Assembly (NCBI GenBank): GCA_023433265.1
Contig: JAEZDR010000041.1
Location: forward strand, 1-50,285
DNA length: 50,285 bases
From: Bacteroidota bacterium
Lineage (GTDB): Bacteria > Bacteroidota > Bacteroidia > Chitinophagales > Chitinophagaceae
Direction of reading: 5' to 3'
Below, in pieces: positions 23,527 to 31,616 of this stretch. The notes beneath the pieces are model-generated. The model did not search any database. It saw only the letters and a list, made by a program, of their open reading frames with translations, and was not told the DNA's origin. Position 1 is the stretch's first letter; each line of letters opens with the position of its first letter. A program made the position numbers and the translations under genes.

Positions 23527-26500
23527 ATGAACCAGCAATCCTCAATAGGGTATAGCTCACTTAAACCCGAGGCTTACCAAGGTAAAATCATTCAAACAAT
23601 ATTGGTTCTCTTTACCGCCTTCATCCTTACTCACACCGCACTAGCTACCACCTATTATTCCAAAGGGGGCTCGTTTAGCACCCTCTCAAATTGGTCTACA
23701 ACAAGGGATGGCACCGGTACCTCACCGGCGTACTTCAATACCGCAGGAGATGTTTTTATCATTCAAGGCATTGGTAATGGAGCAGGTACCCCGCATGTCG
23801 TCATATTGTCTCGTTCCTCTTATTTGAACCTTGGAACGGGAGCAACACTACAGGTAGAACCAGGGGCAACTTTCGAGGCTAAAAGCCCTTTAAATCTTGG
23901 CTCAACTAGTACATTTATACTTGATAGTGCAGCTACCTATATACACAACTATGGTTACAATGAAAGCCAGAGCTGGCTCTTCGAAAATATCTTAGGTGGC
24001 ACCGAAATATTCTCTCCACACAGCCATATTCTCATTAAGGAAATATTTGGGGCGATGCCCATGCGCTCTCAAATGAGCTGTAATATTGGCCATCTAACAT
24101 ACGCTGCATCAAAAAACACCATTTGTCATGGAGCGTTGCCCGAGGTAATAGGCAACCTCACTATCAATGGCACAGGCAGATTTGAACTTGTAAACGAAAA
24201 CAACCAATCCTCTCTTCCGCTCATTATAAATGGCAACTTGACATTAAGCAATGGAGCCAAGCTGAGACTTAGCACGGGGCCGGCCACTGAACCAATTTAT
24301 CTCAAAGGCAATCTTACCATCAATAATGCGACCATCTCCAATGAGCTAAGTACAAATCAAACAGGCCCAAACGTTACAAGCTTCTTCTATTTCAATGGGT
24401 CAGTACCACAAAAAGTTAGTATCACCAACGCCATTATTAACTCGGCACCAACGCGCACTATCATCTTCCGCGTACTGGGTGGCTCAACTGTCCACTTCGA
24501 CACTTCCACTTTAAAAAGCACCGCAGGCACCGATGTCAGATTCATCCTCGACAGTGCAGCAACGCTAATAACAGCAAACACACATACCCTCGGCGCGCTA
24601 ACAAAAACAAGTGCTGCAGGTTGCATCCAGGTCTTATCCCGCTCCTTCAGCAACTACGCCAACTATATTTTCAGCGGTTCCTCACCACAGGCTACAGGCG
24701 ATGGACTGCCATCGGAAGTAAATAACCTGGAAATCAACAACCCCACTTCGGTTAGCCTAACCCAGCCGGTTAGTATAAACGCAAACCTCCTGCTTTCGCT
24801 TGGAGTCTTTCAACTAAACAATAACAGGTTCGTTATTCCCAAAAACACCCAAATCATTAATGGTACAATACAAGGGTCCGCAGCTACACTTGTGTTCCGG
24901 CACTTCTATGGCAACGTTCCAAACGGACTGCTGCAAGGCTCATTTCAAAACATCGAAATCAACCTGCCCCACGCGGCTTTGTCTATCCTCTTTGCCGATA
25001 CGCTCAAAGTCAGCAAGCAGCTCTACCTATTAAATGGCAAACTTCAATTTACCCCTCCAGCCTGCCTGCTAATGGATACTTCTTCCCTCGTTACCGTAGC
25101 CGGCGGACAGCTCAATACACCCGCCATCTACCGGCCCGGTGTCGATCTGTTATTTGCCGGTTCAGATAGCCTTTTAAATACTTCCTTATTAAATCCACAG
25201 CAAGGCGCAATCTGTTGTCTAAAAATCATGGACACCACCAAAATAACACTGCAGGCCCATATCTCTGCCGACTCAGTCCACGTCGCATCAAAAGCCTACC
25301 TCAATACAGGGCACTATGCCGTTAACGGCAATGGCGCACATAAGATAAGTGGAACACTTGTTTGCAGCCACCCAAACGGGTTGCAAGGCACCTTTCAGAC
25401 AAATCCATTAGTATTTGACTCTACCTCAACAGTGCACTTTTCAAAGACCGATGGAAGCCAAATGGTTGATAGCAACAATTATTATCAAATCATTTTGTCT
25501 GGCGGTCAGAAAGAGTTCAACGGATCTAAGATTACTATCGCAGGCAACCTCACTTCAACTGCGTTGTTCGTGCAATCTGCCGATACAATGGTTTTTAGCA
25601 GCAGGAATAGACAAGTGATAAACTCAACAAGGATGGCTTATAAAAGCCTGATACTTGACGGCATTGGCCCGAAAATTTTTGAAGGTCGCCATGAAATTAA
25701 TAATGCCGTGATGTTCTCAAATTCACCAGGTTTGATAGATTTTGATGGACCGGGCGACACTTGCGATTTTGTTTTGCGGAGCACGGACAGCAGCACGGCA
25801 TTCCTTGGAAATACTTACAATTTCAATATTCAGGGCAACATAGTTACAGAGCATTACAACGGGAAGTATTTTCATCCCGATTCAAGCAATAGAAGGGCTT
25901 TTAGGTTTATTGCGCATCCTTTCAAAACTGCCATAGGTCTGAATTCTATCACCGACGACATAGACATCACAGGAATTGGAGGTGCACTATCCGGTTTCAC
26001 TCCTACACAACTTAACAATCCGTCAGCATTCTGGTATAACACAAATACGGCTCAATGGATAGCTTTTACAAACACGAATGGATTAGGAAACAACGCATGG
26101 CTGCCTACACAGGGCATAAGGGTATTATTGCGTGGATCTAAGGGACAAGGATTAGTAGGTGGGAGCTATAACCCGGCACCGGCAGTATTATCTATGAACG
26201 GTGTTCCTAATTTTGGCAACGTAACCGTTCCTTTAATTAAAGGTGTCGATGGCTACAATCTTGTTGGAAACCCGTATCCCGCCCCAATCCAGACCCAGCA
26301 GGTGTTCGATCACGAAGTCGATACGAATTTGGTAGGAACTTGTTTCTGGATATGGGATCCATACGATGCTGCCCAAGGAAGATATAAGGTTGTGCCATTT
26401 GGAGACGATTTCGTCCTACCTGCGGCAAGCGCTTTTTTTGTACAGGTAAAGGATAGTACGTCGGTGACATTTACCGAAAATCATAAATCTGATGAGAAGC

Positions 26501-27480
26501 CAAACAGACAACTATTGAAAGGAGCGAAAACCAGCGAGAGACTTCATATTAGAATGGTAGGAAATGGCCGGGATTGGGATGATCTTTATATTTTTTATAG
26601 AAGTAAGGCCATCAATGGACTCGACAACCTCGATGGAAAAAAGCTCAGTAATCCAGATGCAAACCTGTACTCATTGTCTTCTGACAGCGTCAAATTGGCT
26701 TTAGACAGCAGGCCCCTAAATCAACATACAGTAATTCGACTGGGCATAGGATCGAAAATTCACGCAACATATTCGTTTGTTGTTGCTGAAATGAATTTAC
26801 CTGACACATTGGAAGTGTTTTTATATGATTCTCTACATAATGTAAATATCCCATTAACAAAAACTACTGAATATAGTTTCGTGATAGATGGAACTTCTTC
26901 TACTCAAGGGGAATCTCGATTCAGCCTGGTTTTCAAAAACACTTCAATCCTTGCAACTAATTCTATCAATCTAAAGGCTTCACGACATCTTAAAAATATT
27001 CATTTGGCATGGACTTGTCCAAATAATGAAAACATAATTGAGTATCATATAGAACGTTCCTTTGACGGTGTTTTATTTAGCCCCGTAGCTAAGCAGATTT
27101 GCGCATTTTCAACTGAAGAATATAAATTTTCAGAGGAGAATCGTCAAGCGAGCTTCTACAGGATACGATCGGTTAGTAAGACATACGAAAATTCGTTTAG
27201 CAATGCAGTTTACCTGAACTCGTATGACAAGCATCCTCCCATGATAGTCTATACTTCGCAATCCGGGCTATCCTTGTATTTCGGTGATTTTCCAGTAGGC
27301 AAGTATACTTTAATAGTGACGGCTTCAGACGGAAAAATCATTCTTATGAACGATGCCTTACACTACGGAATTGAACGAGTTAAAAATATCAGCTTATCCA
27401 AAGCCATGGCAAAAGGAATCTATCTATGGCGATTAACGAACGCAACTAAACAAGTATCGTCCAAGTTCGTTGTGCACTAA
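23527..27480 (+). CDS. Large secreted surface protein with T9SS C-terminal sorting domain
   Basis: 1317 residues. A signal peptide with a longish basic N-region ends near residue 40 (FTAFILTHTALA). Residues 40-780 are a beta-helix-like array of short repeats (NLTINGTGRFEL, NGNLTLSNGAKLRL, TLDSAAT types). Around 790-1000 is the family-typical segment with GYNLVGNPYPAPI. At about 1155-1230 there is a fibronectin-III-like unit (HLAWTCPNNENIIEYHIERS). The last 80 residues match the type A T9SS sorting domain: PVGKYTLIVTASDG, SLSKAMAKGIYLW and KFVVH. It is predicted to cross the outer membrane by T9SS and be surface-anchored or released; adhesion is a guess. The 3' half looks richer in A+T than the 5' half by eye. 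Confidence 0.82.
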   Translation: MNQQSSIGYSSLKPEAYQGKIIQTILVLFTAFILTHTALATTYYSKGGSFSTLSNWSTTRDGTGTSPAYFNTAGDVFIIQGIGNGAGTPHVVILSRSSYLNLGTGATLQVEPGATFEAKSPLNLGSTSTFILDSAATYIHNYGYNESQSWLFENILGGTEIFSPHSHILIKEIFGAMPMRSQMSCNIGHLTYAASKNTICHGALPEVIGNLTINGTGRFELVNENNQSSLPLIINGNLTLSNGAKLRLSTGPATEPIYLKGNLTINNATISNELSTNQTGPNVTSFFYFNGSVPQKVSITNAIINSAPTRTIIFRVLGGSTVHFDTSTLKSTAGTDVRFILDSAATLITANTHTLGALTKTSAAGCIQVLSRSFSNYANYIFSGSSPQATGDGLPSEVNNLEINNPTSVSLTQPVSINANLLLSLGVFQLNNNRFVIPKNTQIINGTIQGSAATLVFRHFYGNVPNGLLQGSFQNIEINLPHAALSILFADTLKVSKQLYLLNGKLQFTPPACLLMDTSSLVTVAGGQLNTPAIYRPGVDLLFAGSDSLLNTSLLNPQQGAICCLKIMDTTKITLQAHISADSVHVASKAYLNTGHYAVNGNGAHKISGTLVCSHPNGLQGTFQTNPLVFDSTSTVHFSKTDGSQMVDSNNYYQIILSGGQKEFNGSKITIAGNLTSTALFVQSADTMVFSSRNRQVINSTRMAYKSLILDGIGPKIFEGRHEINNAVMFSNSPGLIDFDGPGDTCDFVLRSTDSSTAFLGNTYNFNIQGNIVTEHYNGKYFHPDSSNRRAFRFIAHPFKTAIGLNSITDDIDITGIGGALSGFTPTQLNNPSAFWYNTNTAQWIAFTNTNGLGNNAWLPTQGIRVLLRGSKGQGLVGGSYNPAPAVLSMNGVPNFGNVTVPLIKGVDGYNLVGNPYPAPIQTQQVFDHEVDTNLVGTCFWIWDPYDAAQGRYKVVPFGDDFVLPAASAFFVQVKDSTSVTFTENHKSDEKPNRQLLKGAKTSERLHIRMVGNGRDWDDLYIFYRSKAINGLDNLDGKKLSNPDANLYSLSSDSVKLALDSRPLNQHTVIRLGIGSKIHATYSFVVAEMNLPDTLEVFLYDSLHNVNIPLTKTTEYSFVIDGTSSTQGESRFSLVFKNTSILATNSINLKASRHLKNIHLAWTCPNNENIIEYHIERSFDGVLFSPVAKQICAFSTEEYKFSEENRQASFYRIRSVSKTYENSFSNAVYLNSYDKHPPMIVYTSQSGLSLYFGDFPVGKYTLIVTASDGKIILMNDALHYGIERVKNISLSKAMAKGIYLWRLTNATKQVSSKFVVH

Positions 27481-27503
27481 AGTTCGATTTGTCTCATCAC
27501 AAT

Positions 27504-27530
27504 AAGCCCCGGCTGCTAAAGCCAGGGCTT
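27504..27530 (+). terminator. Possible terminator of the T9SS cargo gene
   Basis: AAGCCCCGGC (27504-27513) pairs with GCCAGGGCTT (27521-27530) except for one mismatch, 24 nt after the stop codon. Only a short TTT follows, so its strength is doubtful. Confidence 0.4.
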
Positions 27531-27602
27531 TCACCTAATGATACCTTCAATTACCAAAAATCTAAATCCAAATCCTTTACAGCCAACATCCAAATCTTCC
27601 GC

Positions 27603-28139
27603 CTATAGCTTGCCGTCAAATCTTCCTTCCTTCAAAATCACTTCTTCGCAGCCTTCTTTGCTTAGCTGCAAATCAAACACCCCGCTCACTATCCCTGCCG
27701 CCTCATCCAGCCGCGTTATCCTCACCGTCCCCGTGGCCTGCACCTTGGGGTTACGGCTAAACAACGATACACAATCCGCCGCCTTCCGGTAGTTCGTATA
27801 CGCCACCGCCACATTATTCAAAGCAGTGCTGTATATCCCTGTGCCCCCGCAATCCCCTATCGTGATGTAAATAAACTCCTCCACATTGTCCTTCACCTTA
27901 ATCGCCTTTATCGTAAGCCCCTCACGCTTATCATAAAAAAACTCAAGGTTGCTCCCCAAAGCCTTGTCGTTGTTCTGTGGCATCCACGCCGCCCCGTTAA
28001 ACTCACAGCCAAACGTATTCGCCCCCTCCATCGTAGCCGGGGGTAGCTTTATATGCGCCTCCTTCTTAGCCGGCGAACATTCCGCCAGCATACTCGCTGT
28101 CATCAATACCAATAATGCACGGGTAAATTTTGTTTTCAT
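27603..28139 (-). CDS. Small lipoprotein, DUF6252-like
   Basis: 178 residues. The N-terminal signal ends in LAEC at residues 18-21; a Glu just before the lipobox cysteine is unusual. After it, LPPATMEGANTFGCEFNGAAW matches the opening of a common family of small Bacteroidota lipoproteins (DUF6252-like), followed by a beta-rich domain with several cysteines (GDCGGTG, ADCVSLF, KEGCEEV). No function is known. It is transcribed alone, facing the T9SS gene. Confidence 0.65.
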   Translation of the reverse strand: MKTKFTRALLVLMTASMLAECSPAKKEAHIKLPPATMEGANTFGCEFNGAAWMPQNNDKALGSNLEFFYDKREGLTIKAIKVKDNVEEFIYITIGDCGGTGIYSTALNNVAVAYTNYRKAADCVSLFSRNPKVQATGTVRITRLDEAAGIVSGVFDLQLSKEGCEEVILKEGRFDGKL

Positions 28140-28250
28140 AATAAGCAGTTTTACACTTTATCAAAAGCGGCCTTTCTAAGGAGTCTTGGTTACACTAAAA
28201 AAGTGCAGAGAATTAACAAAGAAACGTTCATAGCATTACCCCCTCCAATG

Positions 28251-28280
28251 ATATAAATCATACCATCGCATGATTTATAT
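28251..28280. repeat. Perfect 11-bp inverted repeat
   Basis: Arms ATATAAATCAT (28251-28261) and ATGATTTATAT (28270-28280) around an 8-nt loop, between the MscS stop and the start of the small lipoprotein gene. There is no T-run. It could be an operator of the lipoprotein gene (about 111 nt upstream) or an mRNA 3'-end structure of mscS. Confidence 0.5.
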
Positions 28281-28376
28281 TACGCCACCCCCGGTAAAGC
28301 CCGCTTTCTTATGCACCTATAATGCTGCCCTCGGCTTTCTATGCGCTTCCGGCAGCTTCCGCCCTCGCATAGGCGG

Positions 28377-29594
28377 CTACCTTCCATCCGGTCTACCCGT
28401 TTCCGCCGCTCCCGCTGCTTCCGCCGCCTCCTCATTATGCAACCTTATCCTTGGAAGGCTGCCGGGATGGTGCTGCCGAATATACCCGATGAGTTTCTCA
28501 CGCACCTCGCAACGTAGATCGAATGCAGTGCCCGAATCCTTGGCGCTCATTAAGGCCCTTAGTTCAAGCGTACGTTCACTCGCGTTTGTCACCTGGAAAG
28601 CCTTTGTTTTCCCGTCCCAGTAACTGCTTTCCGCCAGGATGGCATCAAATGCCTTTCTTATCTCCTCTACCGGCGCGCTGTAATCTACATACAACATAAC
28701 AGTGCCCAGTAATTCAGAACTTGCCCTCGTCCAGTTCTCAAACGGGTTTTCAATAATGTGCGTCACGGGAATAATCAAACGGCGCATATCCCATATTCTT
28801 ACCACCACATAGGTTAGCGTAATCTCTTCCACCCTGCCCCATTGGCCTTGTATGATCACAACATCGTCAATACGAAGCGGCTGCGTAAAGGCAATTTGAA
28901 ACCCCGCCAGCAAATTTGCCAGCGACTTTTGCGCTGCAAACCCAATGATAATACCCCCTATGCCCACACCGGTAAGCATACCCGCCCCAATGCGGCGCAT
29001 GCCGGGGAAGCTTAGCATCACAGCACAAACCGCCACAATGATGATGAGGCCAACAAGCACCTTTTTCAGGAATTGTAACTGCGTCCTTATTTTACGTTCG
29101 CTTAGGTTGTCAGTCTTATTAAAATCGAACTTATTGTAAACCCAATCCTCTATCACTCTAATGGAAGAAATAAGCAGGGCAGAAAGCGAAATAATAAGGG
29201 CAATACCCAGGTACCGCTCAAACAACACCAGGCTTTCCCTGCTAAACTTAAACATCGGTAGCATCACATACAACATCACCAGCGGCAGGAAATAATTCAG
29301 GCTTTTACCCATCCGTTTTAACGCAGAGCCGAAGAAAGAAAAGCCGCGCTCGCGCTTTGCATAAAGCTTCAGTAATAGCGCAATGATGAGCTTAAGAATA
29401 AGGCCGGCAACAAGTGCCGACGCAATAAGTAAAAAATTCCAGGCATATCGCGGAAGGTTATTGAGCCAGGCGTTTATTTCTTGTATCATGTAGGGAATGT
29501 TAGCAGTGGCAAAGAAAACGAAAGATGATAAATAGGCTCCGATAGGCAAGCACAACAGTAAAATTCCCCCTGCTATTGAATAACGAAACTGCAA
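28377..29594 (-). CDS. MscS-family mechanosensitive channel
   Basis: 405 residues if started at the TTG at 29594; an in-frame TAG at 29613-29615 blocks further extension, and the first ATG is at 29489 (giving 370 residues). Hydrophobic helices lie at about 6-29, 51-76, 93-111, 124-144 and 170-195. The pore helix is glycine/alanine-rich (GAGMLTGVGIGGIIIGFAAQKSLANLLAG, about 206-234), followed by the MscS beta domain (DDVVIIQGQWGRVEEITLTYVVVRIWD, PNT-like IPVTHII) and the alpha-beta domain. It releases solutes on hypoosmotic shock. The C-terminus ends in an Ala/Glu-rich tail (EEAAEAAGAAETG). The choice between TTG and ATG is open; the TTG form adds one more membrane helix. Confidence 0.9.
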   Translation of the reverse strand: MQFRYSIAGGILLLCLPIGAYLSSFVFFATANIPYMIQEINAWLNNLPRYAWNFLLIASALVAGLILKLIIALLLKLYAKRERGFSFFGSALKRMGKSLNYFLPLVMLYVMLPMFKFSRESLVLFERYLGIALIISLSALLISSIRVIEDWVYNKFDFNKTDNLSERKIRTQLQFLKKVLVGLIIIVAVCAVMLSFPGMRRIGAGMLTGVGIGGIIIGFAAQKSLANLLAGFQIAFTQPLRIDDVVIIQGQWGRVEEITLTYVVVRIWDMRRLIIPVTHIIENPFENWTRASSELLGTVMLYVDYSAPVEEIRKAFDAILAESSYWDGKTKAFQVTNASERTLELRALMSAKDSGTAFDLRCEVREKLIGYIRQHHPGSLPRIRLHNEEAAEAAGAAETGRPDGR

Positions 29595-29648
29595 AAACCT
29601 GTTTATGCCCTTCTATAATGCAACAGCTTTCTTTGGTAACCCTCTGTC

Positions 29649-29680
29649 AAAAAAAAAGAGAGACCTATGTCTCTCTTTTT
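29649..29680 (-). terminator. Terminator of tRNA-Phe
   Basis: Stem GAGAGAC / GTCTCTC (29658-29664 and 29669-29675) extended by A-T pairs, loop CTAT, then a T run on the minus strand. It directly follows the tRNA. Confidence 0.88.
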
Positions 29681-29681
29681 G

Positions 29682-29754
29682 TGGTGTGGGCCGGGATCGA
29701 ACCGGCGACACAAGGATTTTCAGTCCTTTGCTCTACCGACTGAGCTACCGCACC
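29682..29754 (-). tRNA. tRNA-Phe (anticodon GAA)
   Basis: On the minus strand: acceptor GGTGCGG, D-arm TAGCTCAG, anticodon stem and loop AGGA-CTGAAAA-TCCT with anticodon GAA, T-arm GCCGG-TTCGATC-CCGGC, acceptor 3' strand CCACACC and discriminator A. Six acceptor pairs form; position 5:68 would be C-A. CCA is not encoded. A terminator follows at once. It is not clear whether asnS, 107 nt upstream on the same strand, shares its transcript. Confidence 0.93.
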
Positions 29755-29861
29755 ATCTTTTCTATCAACCTACCCCTCCGGAACTACCTGCGCAGCCTCC
29801 GTTTGGGGTTGCAAATATAGCAGGTTAATCAAAATCTCCAAATAATGCTCCAGGAAACTAT

Positions 29862-31298
29862 TTAGAATTCGCAGTTTTTAGGTGTCCTTGCAAAGGGAAT
29901 TACATCCCTGATGTTAGTCATACCGGTAACAAATTGCACCATCCTCTCAAAGCCAAGCCCGAAGCCTGCATGGGGCACTGTTCCAAACCTGCGGGTATCA
30001 AGGTACCAGCTCATCTCTTCAACAGGAATATGCATTGCTTCCATCCTGCTAACAAGCCTATCCAGCCTCTCTTCACGTTGCGAGCCGCCTACTATCTCTC
30101 CTATGCCAGGCGCTAAAATATCCATGGCTGCTACGGTTTTTTCGTCATCATTCATGCGCATATAGAAAGCTTTGAAATCCTTAGGGTAACCGGTAACAAT
30201 CACAGGCTTCTTAAAATGCTTTTCTACTAAGTATCTTTCATGTTCACTCTGCATATCAACACCCCACTTCACCTCATACTGGAATTTCTTCTTTTTATAG
30301 GCAGGGCTTTCAAGCAGAATATTGATAGCATCAGTATAGGTAATGCGCTCAAACTTATTATTAATTACAAACTGAAGCTTATCCAATAGCCCCATCTCAC
30401 TTCGCTTATCCTGTGGAAGTTGTTTCTCTTCGTCTGCCAACCGTTGGGCAAGAAACTCAAGATCTTCGCTGTTATGGTCAATGGCATATTGAATGATGTA
30501 TTTGATAAACTCCTCGGCCAGATTCATATTATCTTCCAGGTCGTAGAAAGCCATCTCCGGCTCAATCATCCAAAACTCAGCAAGGTGTCTGGTAGTGTTA
30601 GAATTCTCAGCGCGAAACGTAGGACCAAAAGTGTATATATTGCTGAACGCCATTGCACCTAATTCCCCTTCTAACTGACCACTTACGGTAAGGTTCGTGC
30701 TTTTACCAAAAAAGTCCTGCGAGAAGTCAATATTGCCTTTCTCATCAAGCGGCGCCCCGTTCAAAGGCAGCGTTGTAACCCTAAACATTTCTCCTGCCCC
30801 TTCCGCATCAGATGAGGTGATGATAGGCGTATGCAGGTAAATGAAATTCCGCTCGTTAAAAAACTTATGCACAGCAAAGGCCAATGCATTCCTTACCCTG
30901 AAAACGGAACTGAAGGTATTAGTCCGGAACCGGAGATGAGCAATCTCTCTCAGGAATTCAAGACTATGCTTTTTAGGCTGAAGCGGGTACTTTTCTGCAT
31001 CACTATCCCCTAATATTTCCAGCATCGAGGCCTGGACCTCCACAGCTTGCCCCTTTCCTAAGGAAGTTACTACTTTGCCTGTAACTTTTAAAGAAGCGCC
31101 TGTGGTAATACGTTTCAAAACATCATCAGCCAAAAGTCCAAGTTGAACCACCACCTGCAGGTTATTGTTAGTACTGCCGTCGTTTAGAGCAATAAACTGG
31201 TTGTTTCTAAAAGTCCTCACCCAACCCATTACGGTTACTTCCTGCCCTGTAGCTTCAGTGTTTAACAACTGCTTAATTGTGGTACGTGTATTGAACAT
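29862..31298 (-). CDS. asnS: Asparaginyl-tRNA synthetase
   Basis: 478 residues, as expected for a class IIb synthetase. It charges tRNA-Asn with asparagine. The N-terminal OB-fold anticodon-binding domain (VTVMGWVRTFRNNQFIALNDGS, about 21-42) is followed by the catalytic core: motif 2 FRAENSNTTRHLAEFWMIEPE and motif 3 GFGLGFERMVQF near the C-terminus. The insertion between motifs 2 and 3 (about 260-330) is typical of bacterial AsnRS. A -7 element lies 58 nt upstream of the ATG. Confidence 0.96.
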   Translation of the reverse strand: MFNTRTTIKQLLNTEATGQEVTVMGWVRTFRNNQFIALNDGSTNNNLQVVVQLGLLADDVLKRITTGASLKVTGKVVTSLGKGQAVEVQASMLEILGDSDAEKYPLQPKKHSLEFLREIAHLRFRTNTFSSVFRVRNALAFAVHKFFNERNFIYLHTPIITSSDAEGAGEMFRVTTLPLNGAPLDEKGNIDFSQDFFGKSTNLTVSGQLEGELGAMAFSNIYTFGPTFRAENSNTTRHLAEFWMIEPEMAFYDLEDNMNLAEEFIKYIIQYAIDHNSEDLEFLAQRLADEEKQLPQDKRSEMGLLDKLQFVINNKFERITYTDAINILLESPAYKKKKFQYEVKWGVDMQSEHERYLVEKHFKKPVIVTGYPKDFKAFYMRMNDDEKTVAAMDILAPGIGEIVGGSQREERLDRLVSRMEAMHIPVEEMSWYLDTRRFGTVPHAGFGLGFERMVQFVTGMTNIRDVIPFARTPKNCEF

Positions 31299-31355
31299 TA
31301 AACTTCTGTTTTAAAGTCTTCCGCTATGGATGGCGGTGCTTAGTGATAAACGCCG

Positions 31356-31363
31356 CAAAGATA
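31356..31363 (-). promoter_or_regulatory. -7 element for asnS
   Basis: TATCTTTG on the minus strand matches TAnnTTTG; the predicted start is near 31349, about 50 nt before the asnS ATG. The -33 element is weak. Confidence 0.45.
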
Positions 31364-31452
31364 ATGGAATGATGAGGCTGAAGGCACAAGCACCTAACTA
31401 CGTATTGATAACCAAAAACGGCTAAAACCTTGATAAATGATAAAAATTTTGG

Positions 31453-31466
31453 TTGGAATATTCCAA
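31453..31466. promoter_or_regulatory. 14-bp palindrome upstream of rho
   Basis: TTGGAATATTCCAA is a perfect palindrome between divergent asnS and rho, 151 nt before the rho ATG. It looks like a protein-binding dyad; the binder is unknown. Confidence 0.4.
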
Positions 31467-31616
31467 ATTGGGTTAACATTGCAGGTGAAAACAAGCTGAA
31501 ACTATTAGCCAATCCCTCAGCTCACCTGTTTTCTAACCAATCAAAAGTTTTTTTCTACCCGATTTAACGGTTCAAAACTGAGTTATTTAAAGTAAATATT
31601 ATTTCCCACCATTGTT

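Larger units (their letters stand above)
31299..31616. other. Divergent asnS-rho intergenic region
   Basis: About 320 nt with no gene. It holds a -7 element for asnS (TATCTTTG on minus, 31356-31363) and a perfect 14-bp palindrome TTGGAATATTCCAA at 31453-31466 in an A+T-rich setting. The rho leader would be long if transcription starts near the palindrome, which would leave room for Rho autoregulation; no clear rho promoter could be fixed. Confidence 0.45.

Noticed and set aside
31324..31512. 62-codon minus-strand frame between asnS and rho
   Set aside because: It overlaps the asnS -7 element and the palindrome, and has no recognisable features.
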